Below are positions 50,401 through 60,058 of a DNA stretch of 64,000 bases, piece by piece. Source of the DNA: Phallus indusiatus (taxonomy: Eukaryota > Basidiomycota > Agaricomycetes > Phallales > Phallaceae); NCBI GenBank assembly GCA_027605045.1, contig JAQFWX010000001.1:3162001-3226000 (forward strand), written 5' to 3'. Position numbers and translations under genes: made by a program. The notes beneath the pieces are model-generated. The model did no database searches and was not told the origin of the DNA. It saw only the letters and a list, made by a program, of their open reading frames with translations. How positions within the stretch are numbered: the first letter of the stretch is position 1; each line of letters opens with the position of its first letter.

Positions 50401-51168
50401 ACGAAGTGTGTACCCCTCTTCGACAAAGTTGTTCGGATCGCACGTGGCTGCAGAGTATCGCATGTACGCAAACTCTCTTTCCGTACGCATACTACATAGA
50501 GCCAACAGTTTTGAGGGTACCACTGCATCTAAAACAAAGTTGCCTTGGAAGAGTCTAAAAAGATGGAAGGAATTGAGTCGATTGGGACAAGGGCCGGATA
50601 ACTCGGAACATACTCTAAACGTTTTATGGTCCTGTTACGCCTAGGGATACGTTGTGGAATGCGACCGTATCGAATATTGATTTCTTCTTCATCCTCGTGT
50701 TCGCCGTCGTAATCGTCTTGCGGAGGTGGGGCGCCAGGTGATGGCGTCACGGTGTGAGGCCTGAGCAGAGGGATATCATGAGAGGAGTCATACGGAAGAG
50801 GTGCAGGAGTGTCATAAGGATCATGTAATGGATCAATTGAAGGTCTCGACTGAAAATATGGGTTCGTGTAACTGTGATCCTGAGTTGAAGAAACCGGTCC
50901 TCCTGAGGTGTGTTGTGGTGAGTATAGGTCAGCATTACCACTTGCGAATGGATTTGGAATGGCGTTTTCGTAGGGATTTGGCGTTTGTATTGGAGGGTGA
51001 AGTGGAGGTGGCGGACCAGGATTAGGATATGTTATTGGAGGAGGCGAGAACGTGTTGGAGTAGCGTTGGTATGGGTCGTCATAGCCAGTCTAGATGATGA
51101 ATGAATTGTGAATGAATTAAAAAAAATGTAGGAGCATTTCATTGAAAACGCACGCCGTGATACGCCAT
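47463..51168 (-). CDS. CHS: Chitin synthase, division 1 (class I-III type)
   Basis: Predicted 920 aa from fifteen exons, in transcription order 51168-51154, 51089-50614, 50554-50134, 50079-50025, 49963-49821, 49765-49430, 49357-49211, 49147-48947, 48884-48745, 48686-48626, 48566-48408, 48327-48230, 48152-47919, 47850-47823 and 47711-47463. It is an integral membrane GT2 enzyme that polymerises UDP-GlcNAc into cell-wall chitin. The first 170 residues are Pro/Tyr/Gln-rich and disordered ('MAYHG', '[13 protein letters not shown]'). The catalytic core follows, with '[17 protein letters not shown]', '[12 protein letters not shown]' (Asp378), 'LAEDRIL' (Asp499, general base region) and '[10 protein letters not shown]' (residues 538-542, the QxxRW motif). 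Several membrane spans close the protein. Length and motifs are normal and all key residues are present. The first exon has only five codons and exon 14 only 28 nt. Confidence 0.95.
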
Positions 51169-52767
51169 AACTGCTTGCAGGTGATGAGGAGATAATCAAG
51201 GAAAAAGACAGCGAGCCCGATGGTATTTAGGTCTTTTGAAGTGACTGGACAGGTGTAGAACTGCGAAAACACTGCAACCTGGACAGATGCAGCAGGGGCT
51301 GTGTTCGTGCCGCTTAGTCAGGTGTCAATGCCGTGACAACATCCATACAGCTTTTGAACATGCAACAAACAGAAACCATTTGACGCGCATGGGTTTCTGA
51401 CAGGACCAGTCAGATACTACACAAGTATATAGTCTCAAGAAATGCAGTGAGCACTGCAGAGGATGACTTCAAGCATGTCGAAGAGGCAATGAATAAAAAA
51501 AAAGTCTTGGCTTCTTACCAGAAGGCAGGAGCATCTCACTTCCACTTCGATTCTATAACTACAAATCAAATTTCTAATCTGATCTCCATCAATTCGTGCG
51601 GACGCAGTCTGCTGTGTATATTATTAGGATGTTTTCATTACACACCATGGGCCGGTTTACCCGTCGAATTGTGGGGTTATGAAACTGCACAGCCATTCTG
51701 TTTTTATCAGGGCTCAAGCTTTGGGTTACTTGACGCGAAGGTTAAGAGGAATTTGAAACATCAATGCAATCACGACGACAAGTTATTCGGGGATTAACAT
51801 ACTAAACGTACTCAGCTGGTCATTTTTGCTAACAGAGATGATTACCCGAGACGAAAGCTTCAAGTCTTTCTCGTAAGATCACACAACAAACTGCTCACGG
51901 ACAAGAAATTGTCGGTTTGTACTAATGACTTGCGTAATGCTTAAGAAATTTCCTTTAAATGTCTGCAACCAAAGGGAAATTGCAGGAGTTCTTTATGCAT
52001 GGAAGGATTGAGGATACACGCTCAACACATATGGCGCACTATCATCACTTTGTTACCGAACCCGCCTCCCGTCCTCAACTCTGCGATACCGCTAGCGTTA
52101 CGACGCATAGTCAATTGATATATACGGTTGACACGCCGTTCTCCTTCGGTGTGGCAATAATGAATAAAGGTACATTGGTGGTCAGTGACGAGTTGGAAGC
52201 GCAGTGCGTACTACAAGTCCAGGATTTATTTGCAAAACCCCATTGATTAAATTAGTTTTGGATTGAGAGAGGATCATATACCGATTGTTGACGCGAGGGG
52301 ATGGAAATGCTTCGCATGTAGGCATATTTACAGGCGAGTCTGTGGCTTAGATGATAAACGACCTAGACGGTGACTCAATATGAACGATTATATCCGCAAC
52401 ACAGCCGCAAAAAAATTTGAAATATACACTGCACATTGGAATATTCAATTTGTATATTTTTTGGCACAAAAGATGGTGGATCCCAGACACCTATGGCTGA
52501 TCAAATCTTAAAGCTCCACAGTCTACGCGTTTGGGCGAGGTCTATATTTCTTCAGTCATTAGCATTTAGTCCTTGATTTGTAAATATGGTATCATAACGG
52601 TACATGATATACAAGGGGTAGTGGTATCATGAAAGTGAGATTATCCAGTGTACTTGTAAATATGAATTTCGATGGAGTTAATCATGAACAAAGTGTTAAG
52701 AAAACAACAGAATTAAAATAAAAAGCCTCGGAAAGGACGACGCAAACAACATCGACACGCAAAAATT
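51169..52767. other. Intergenic, chitin synthase promoter side
   Basis: About 1.6 kb between the start of the chitin synthase gene and the end of the P450 gene. A 95-codon ATG frame at 51959-52246 (+) has protein-like patches ('TPFSFGVAIMNKGTLVV') but no recognised domain. I do not call it a gene. The frame at 51447-51797 lacks an ATG start. Confidence 0.4.
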
Positions 52768-55123
52768 CTATCCCCTATTCTCAACTTGTACCCAAAGATC
52801 TCCTTTCGCCAATATGAAATGATCCCTTATATTCTCTTCCCACTTCGCGGGACGAAAATCACGCGCAAGTTTGAAATTGTACTTTTTCAAAAGTGCACAA
52901 ACGACGGTTCGTAATTCAAGTAATGCCAATTGCCTGCCGACGCAGTTCGCGGGTCCTAACAACCATCTTAGAACAAATTGATTTTTTTTTATTGAGAAGC
53001 CTTATGTGCGTACCGTAGCTGAAAGGTATCCATGCCGACTGGTCCGTTATCGGAGACTTGCTTAACCATCGTTCTGGATGGAAACCATCCGGATCGGGGA
53101 AGAAATAACGTGGATCATGATGTACTGTGAGGATCGGAATAAACATATAGGAAACGGTGGGCAAAATGAGGACTACTTACTTGTATAGGTATGAATTTGT
53201 ACGCTTGTTCCTTCTGGGATCCACCTAATCAGATCCATTAGTTCAAGCCAAAATATTAACTTAGAAACGACCAACGTATTTCCTATCATAATACCGCCAT
53301 TACCGGTACTACCTTTTGGGAGAACCCGCTGGCTTCCACTGGGCGTCGCCGGTGCTAATCGTAATGTTTCGTTACTGTAATATAAATCAGAACACAAACG
53401 CTCCAGCAGAAAATTTGAGCATCGTACATGACTGCGTTAAGATATTTCAACTCTCGTAAGTTCTCCCCCGAATATACGTCTTCAATGGCGGAAAAGTGTT
53501 CATCAATCTCAGTTTGAAGGGTTTGAAGCGCGTGAGGATTCGTTAATAGATAATAAAACACATTAGAAAGAGTCGTTCCGGTTGTATCGGATCCTATCGC
53601 GAATCAATTTACTTCAAACCAAAGATTGGAAATAAGAGTATTATACCTGCAAGAATCGTTAGACCGGCTTCCAGTACTAAAGTCGAAAAGGGTAGTATCT
53701 TCTCTCCTCCACGCTCTTCATCAAGCTATAATGCCGTTTATCAAACGAATCGATCTTATCATAAGAAAAAGAAACACACTAAATTGTAGAGCAGGTCTTT
53801 CATCCTCGGACCTTCTTTCATTCGTTGTTCAAGCGTATCTTTCGAAAATTTGCGAATCCATGTTACATCTGCTTTATTCCTCTCGGGGAGAAACTTGATA
53901 TACTCTCTAATCCATGGTATCATTCCGAAACACTCTTGTGTGCTTTATATTGAACCGAATAAACATTTTTATATCCGAGACGGTACAGATTTTGAACAAG
54001 ACGTACAACAAAGATTGCCGTCCGATCTTCATAAATTTGACTGTTTCCGACTGAGGTCCATCTTTCAGAAGCTGAAAACGCCCGTTGAATCTTTTCAAAA
54101 CGGCGGCAAATTAGTAAAATTAAGACAATAAAAATTTCAAAACAAAGGGAAAAGGCGCACGCCAAGTCACCCATAATGTCGAAACTAATTGAGCCGATGT
54201 CAAGGAAGAACATGCGATTAAGGAACCAATTGACTCACGATAGTAACGAGAACCAACCAGCCAAGTCGAAATTCCGCTCTCCGGCCTTAGCCACGATATC
54301 CACAAACTGTTGCGTACGACGTATGACAATATCCTTATATTGCTGTAAAGCAGACGAGGTCATTCCACGTTCCCATAACTTTCGCCTTTCCGAGTGTTCT
54401 TTAGCATCGACCAGCGCAAAAAGGCTTGGAGCGGTATGCGGAGGTATAAAAGCAAGATAGCCTTTCCGTAAATTAACAATAGAAATTTTTTAATATGTAA
54501 ATGCCACAATGAATTAATATAAACCTCATTTATTACTTACGATCTGACTTGCGAAATGGTTTGGCAGCTAAGACTATAGGCACCGCAGCCGCCTCAGCAA
54601 TATGGATATGGTTCGGTCCTGAACAAGAATGGGTATGTCATCATACTTTAAGTATTTTTCTACCAGGACTTCATCATACCCGTTCGAACGTATGGTCCAT
54701 ATTTGGCATGAAGTTTGCGGTAGTAAAGATGCTGATACTCCTGTTTGGCAATCCACATGGCTCTAAATCTCGATAGTCGGGCTAGTTTTGGGCCTGGAAT
54801 AGACGCCAAAGGATGAAAAGGTGAAAGACGATACGCCATGAGGGAGAATAATAAGGTGAAAAAGTAAAGGGACAAAGAAAGGAACATGTTCGTCCGATAT
54901 CGAACATAGCAAGCTAATGCCAGAACGATTGGCGCCCCTGCGAGCAACGAGACATGTATCCATAGCTTTCGCGGTTCGAGTTTGTTGAAAACGAGGTGAC
55001 AAGCCTATTATTAGAAGCATAAGCTGAAAAATCACAACCGAAGGAACGACAAGAACTCACTAAACCTCCTCCAACACAAATAGAAAAACTGGGAGACGGC
55101 CCATTCGTCAAGAGTTGGAACAT
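52768..55123 (-). CDS. Cytochrome P450 monooxygenase
   Basis: Predicted 546 aa from thirteen exons, in order 55123-55061, 55004-54680, 54618-54541, 54461-54239, 54184-54161, 54090-54003, 53932-53780, 53725-53647, 53593-53428, 53374-53276, 53224-53181, 53124-53014 and 52955-52768. Exon 5 is a 24-nt micro-exon. Two or three hydrophobic segments at the N-terminus anchor it in the ER, followed by the hinge 'PLASIPGP'. The I-helix oxygen-binding motif is 'AGSDTTG' (344-350), the K-helix ExxR is Glu402/Arg405 in 'NETLRL', the PERF-like region is 'FHPERW', and the haem loop is 'FSYGPANCVG' with Cys489 as ligand. It oxidises a lipophilic substrate using a P450 reductase. The substrate is unknown. All essential residues are present. 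The multi-span N-terminus is longer than the single anchor of typical P450s. Confidence 0.92.
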
Positions 55124-57072
55124 GGTCGAAAGGGAAGCCAGTCCAGTCAAGTAGCGATACAGCCCGTATTTATATGATTTTCAGAAGTGAATATATATGC
55201 TCTGTAATGACTTTAGCCCTATTTATCCGTATTCCCCCTAACTCCGGAGGAATTAGACGAAGTATCCTTACGCGGCTACTTCAAACACGTCTGGATGTTC
55301 GGAACATGCCATACTAGGGATTCGCGCTTAGAAACAATTTATTGAAGCCGACCAATGTTGTCTCAAACGATTGCCGCAACAACCACCCTCGCATTCATCG
55401 GCTATAAATGAAACGTCTCAAGGTACACGAACTTCCTATGACATTCGGCCATGATCAATTGTGTATCGTAAACCGCACCAGGGTGGCAACGTTCTCGATC
55501 TCGAAGGGTCTTTAGACCAAACATTACATTCCAGAAGGCAACAACAAGTCCTGCCCTGATTGCACCATGCGACGGAATTTGCCATATGCGATGAGAAGAC
55601 TATATCTAGAATCTTTACACTGGTTGAGGCACGTCAGGATAACCAATGATTCACGCACGTAGCCTCGTTTCATGACGCGCCCCGCATTGAAATATCTTTT
55701 AGTGTGATCGATCAACGCGAGGGTTCCGGCTCATATCGGAAGTCCGATATAAAAGAATCCGAATCAATTTCCACAGATGTCTCAGGCCGCGGAAGATTGC
55801 TCGGTTGCATATCGGGGCTTGACCGACCATAGCTGTCTTACAGACCGACCGGCAGAAGCCTTGTAAAGGTATATGATGCAAACACTACGAGGACGGTGGG
55901 TTTGACGTGGCGAAAATCCTCAGATGGCGTGGCGACCATAATCAATATAAGACATAACGGTAAGTTATTGAGAGTCTAGAATATGAAATCTTCGTCATTT
56001 AATGTCGTATTTGAAAACAGCGACTGGGAAGCATGGACTGTTTGTCCCTTCCTTTCAAAATTGGTGACCTGTGCCAACGGTACAAAATGACGAACACCTT
56101 TTGATATGAAGCCGATTGAAGATGCAAGTGTAAGATTGGAGATGGGGAAGTCCAGATAAGGCATGGGGTACGGAATTGATAATCATCAGGATCGATGGTA
56201 TATGGATGGTTCTTTCTTCTGTCGTCGGAATCAGTGAATGCGTGCCTCTTCACGGAGCTTAGAATTGATAGGTGGATAAGTGCCGGAGATCCGAGCTATC
56301 TAACAGTATTCTTCAGGTGGAGAGCTCGATGTGGTACAATCGATTTTTGACTGAGTCGTGGATTTGAAACCTGGGGAAAGTCTTGTACATGTGGAGAGAG
56401 ATGAGGCTTAGGCGGTCTTCCAAGGATGTGATAAGGAGGGAAATAAAGAATAATCTCTTCATAGTACAGAAATGCAAGCAAAAGTGAAGATGACAACAAG
56501 ACAACATCAAACAAAGTCAAACGACATCATTCCCAGCTGTAGTTTTCAAGAAAAGCAAGAAAGCAATTACATCATCAGCGTTATGTAATCACACGTCAGT
56601 CATCGGAGCTCTAAATTAGCATTCTACCCGGCGCAACTTCCAAATCACAATAAGTAGCCAGCACCCGTGATGATAATATGTAGAACAACGTGTGTACGGC
56701 AATTGACATGTTGAAACTGAACAAAAATGAATTGGTTTTTCATAACAAGGGGCGTTATGATTTTCCTGGCGTTTAACGTTTGAATTCTGTTCCCAGCTAC
56801 TTTTGATCTGGTTACTAACGCACAATGATTCTCATGTGCACCACTAGCTTGCAAGGCTGTAAACCTGCGTCGCTTCAGAATGATTTCGTCATGTGCTCAG
56901 CAGCTCGAATCGGCCGTGTACCCCGTTAAGACACAATCACTTTACCCACCCTGGTATCAACAGCTCACTGGTTAATAAATCGTTCTGCATATTTACATAT
57001 AAGCACAGAAAGATCTCGCCTCTTGAATTCGAAACTTATTACTACTACCCCTCGAGAAAGCCCTTAGCTAAC
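55124..57072. other. Intergenic between divergent P450 and GST genes
   Basis: About 1.95 kb between the P450 (-) and GST (+) starts. It would hold both promoters. No gene seen; small open frames on both strands lack support. Confidence 0.45.
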
Positions 57073-58018
57073 ATGTCAACTCCTTCCATTATCCTATACG
57101 ACACGAACGGAAAATCCAGGCCATGGAACACCATCAGTTTGAAAGCTAGGTGCGTCTTCTGCCAATTTATCTCTTATGAACTCATATCATCCATCTATAC
57201 TTAGATTTGCGTTGGAATACAAGAGGATTCCTTACCGTACCGTTTGGTTAGAATACCCCAATATCGAACCGACATTGCGCAGTATTGGAGCCAAGCCCGG
57301 AGGTGTTAAACCAACTGATGGATCGCCTTTTTATACGATACCTGTTATCTCGGATGAGATCCATCCAGGCCCTGATGGAAAACCTACCGTTATCACGGAT
57401 TCGTGGGCGATAGCGGAATACCTCGACGAAAAGTTTCCAGATCGGCCTTTATTTCCTGCGGGAACTAAAGCTTTGCAGTGGTTACTGCATGAAACAGTCA
57501 TGAATACTATCATTTTCCCTTCCGTACAACTGATTGTTCCCGCATTCTTTCATAATCTTCACGAAGAATCTCAACCGTGAGCATGCAGTTCTTCCTTTTT
57601 CTCTGGTTGTGCTCGGATGAAGTGGCCCACGTTCGTATAGGTACTTCCGTCAGACTAGAGAAGGATACTTCGGGAAGAAAATAGAAGAAATGTGTCTAAA
57701 AGGAACTCAAGAATGGGAAGAAACATGGAAGAATGTCGAGAAAGGTGAGTTACGCTGCGAAATTTCAAGTTCTTGCTGACCAATGACTCGGATATTATGA
57801 TAGCTTTCAACAATTTGGCCGTCATATTGGATAAAAATGGCTCTGCTGGCCCATATGTTATGGGCGAGACCTTCTCTTATGCCGACATCTCTATTGCAGT
57901 TGTTCTGCATACGTTTCAGACGCAATTTCCTGAGGAGTGGAAAAACGCTAGCAAATGGAATAATGGACGATGGGGTTTATTAGCGGATAAATGTTCGCCT
58001 TTTGCAACTGAAACGTAA
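57073..58018 (+). CDS. Glutathione S-transferase (GSTFuA-like)
   Basis: Predicted 255 aa from four exons: 57073-57149, 57205-57576, 57641-57744 and 57804-58018, with introns of 55-64 nt. The N-terminal thioredoxin fold starts 'IILYDTNGKSRPWN', where the Ser is the likely glutathione-activating residue. It continues with 'FALEYKRIPYRTVWLEYPNIEP', so the exon 1/2 join falls inside a conserved block. The glutathione-binding 'PVISDEI' and the SNAIL-like 'DSWAIAEYLDEKFP' follow, then an all-helical C-terminal half ending 'ADISIAVVLHTFQTQFPEEW'. These motifs match the basidiomycete-expanded FuA class, linked to detoxification of wood-derived or xenobiotic compounds. A soluble cytosolic enzyme is expected. 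It diverges from the upstream P450 gene. Confidence 0.88.
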
Positions 58019-58295
58019 AAAAAATGTAATTATATGAAATAAGATCAATGACTATAAATGTTCTACGACTACATCTCATTATTTCGTCTCGCTCAATTAA
58101 TCGGTTGTGTTATCCAGGGTGCTAATTCCAAATTCGCGAACGTCGAAAGGTCCATACTATATGACGGGCGGCGAAATATATTGGAATACGAGTGACAAGT
58201 CTACGTTCCTTTCTCCGTGAATAACAAATTTACGTTTCCGAGGAAGATCTTCCCAATGTTCTTTATGTATTTTCATTTCCAAAAGGAATATCCTA
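58019..58295. other. Short intergenic spacer
   Basis: Terminator side of the GST gene and promoter of the next gene. Nothing else seen. Confidence 0.4.
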
Positions 58296-58302
58296 TAAAA
58301 AC
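58296..58302 (+). promoter_or_regulatory. TATA box of the intronless gene
   Basis: TATAAAA stands 49 bp upstream of the ATG at 58351. This is a typical fungal position and supports the open frame as a transcribed gene. Confidence 0.55.
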
Positions 58303-58350
58303 GCGCGATTTTTTCCCTTGTAACTTGACTTCAGCTGTCTCGAGTTAGCA

Positions 58351-58848
58351 ATGCCAGACGCTACCCAAACCGAACTTTCAGAACGATTCGAAAAACTGTT
58401 TGCCGAGAAAGGAAAACCAGAACATCTCGATGATGCCTTTATCAAAGAGTTTTTCGAAGGCATTCCTGTCCAGAAAGATGGGCAATCAGGGGATAATCGC
58501 TCTAAAAACATAGAGCTAGTCAAGATTCAAGCTGTGTTTGGTGGTTCCGTGTACCCACCAGCCTTGGAAAGAATAATTGTTTTTGAAGCAGAGAAAGAAT
58601 ATGTAACCAACAACAACCGAAATCAATCCGGTGCGTCTTCTTATGAGAGTATATTGATGAAGAGGAGTCCACTAAATCTGAACGACATAGTACTGAGAAT
58701 TGAAGCCACAGCGGAATCGTCTGGATATCTCGAAGGCTCCGCAACATACACAATAAGACAGATAGGATTCGAAACCTGGGAGAGCAGTCTTTTGAGTTAT
58801 GTTGAGGTGTCAAACCATCGAGGAACTTTGAGGGTGGGTTCTTCTTGA
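58351..58848 (+). CDS. Intronless 165-aa protein of unknown function
   Basis: An open frame of 165 codons starts at an ATG 49 bp below a TATAAAA box and ends at TGA 58846-58848. It has no intron, unlike most neighbours. The N-terminal half is charged and probably helical ('LSERFEKLFAEKGKPEHLDD', 'FIKEFFEGIPVQ'). The second half alternates hydrophobic and polar residues ('DIVLRIEATAES', 'YLEGSATYTIRQIGFETW'), suggesting a beta-sheet-rich fold. There is no signal peptide or membrane segment. I do not recognise the family. A small NTF2-like or lipocalin-like fold is conceivable, but nothing proves it. Same strand as the GST gene, about 330 bp away. Confidence 0.6.
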   Translation: MPDATQTELSERFEKLFAEKGKPEHLDDAFIKEFFEGIPVQKDGQSGDNRSKNIELVKIQAVFGGSVYPPALERIIVFEAEKEYVTNNNRNQSGASSYESILMKRSPLNLNDIVLRIEATAESSGYLEGSATYTIRQIGFETWESSLLSYVEVSNHRGTLRVGSS

Positions 58849-60058
58849 GGAGCTCATATTTGTGGCTAACACGTTGGTGTTCCTTTAAAATAAGTTTATT
58901 CGTGAGTAAAGTAGAAATTAATTATCAAAGAAAATACTAAACACTGATATTGTAGATCGCGAAAATTTAGTCCAAGAAGGAAAAGGCGTTGGGATTTGGA
59001 GACAATTCAAGATTTAAATGATGGACATGGTCAAGCTTGATCTTCGTTGTTAGGCCCAAAATAAAAACCGAACCTCCTATGATGATATGAACAATGTAAA
59101 TTACACGTTAGTTGAGTTCATTAAAGAATCTGATGAGATTCCCTGTCAGTCATACCCATGGCTCAGATATTGGTGAACGTTGAACGTTGAACTATCAGCT
59201 GTCAGAAATCTTTGATGGCCATTTCTAGATCAAAGCGGTGCCGGGAAACGCTGGGTAAAAGGCTGAGTAGCGTTGTCAGCCAGTCGAGACGATGGATCTT
59301 TCATTGATTGATGTGTGCCTGCAGAAACCGTCAGTATCTCATATAAATATTTACATTATATCGAGGCGCAAAAGGCTAAAGCTTAAGAGCGCCAGGAATA
59401 CGAAAACGCGGTTTTGACCTGTTTGCCAAGATGCAAGAGCACACGACCGTTGACTGAGAAAACGAGGAAAAGGAAGAAAGTATTCAAACACGAGTTCAAA
59501 TTGAATGAAAGCGCGACTAAACACATTGTGATATTTATCGAAAATAGTTCTAGTGGAACATATGTAGTGGGAAACACGTTTGAAAGGCATTTTTTGAATC
59601 GGAGTTTGAAAACCGGCTGGGCCTGTATCAATTGTCCTTTTTGAAGCCGACCTCATCACCATCACCTTCGCCCTCGTCGTCGTCGGTGTTCTTTTTCTTT
59701 TTCTTAAACCTCTTGTTCGACTACGACCGGCAGGCCCGCTGGTCTTCTCGCTCTTGCACCCTTGACACACAAAATTTTTCAAACCAAAGAAAGCAGGCTA
59801 AACTCAGCGCAGCTCGTGGCAACTCTCGAACTAGCATCTTGAAAATCGCACCCGACTCGAAGTCGAGAAACTTATCCTTTTTTTCAAAAAAATTTCGGGC
59901 ACACTCTTTTTTCTTGATTACAATTTCAAAACCAATAAAAAAAAGCTCCCGTCTAAACTTTTCCCTTCCTCTTCTTCTCTTGTGAATAAGACGCACTAGA
60001 GTCGTCTTTTTCGGACAACAGAGGCTTTTTCCATCTTCTTTAAATACCTCTCTTGTGT
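58849..60058. other. Intergenic and long 5' leader of VTS1
   Basis: About 1.2 kb. The part nearest the VTS1 start (about 59.64-60.05 kb) is rich in C and T, typical of a fungal 5' untranslated region. The minus-strand open frame at 59351-59782 begins with TTG and mirrors this low-complexity stretch. Confidence 0.45.

Noticed and set aside
51447..51797. 116-codon frame upstream of chitin synthase
   Set aside because: Starts with GTG, not ATG. An upstream ATG is closed by a stop at once, and no domain is seen.
51959..52246. 95-codon ATG frame
   Set aside because: Composition is partly protein-like, but there is no recognised domain, promoter or splice partner. Kept only as a note in the intergenic entry.
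59351..59782. 143-codon minus-strand frame upstream of VTS1
   Set aside because: Begins with TTG and mirrors the pyrimidine-rich VTS1 leader. No homology recognised.
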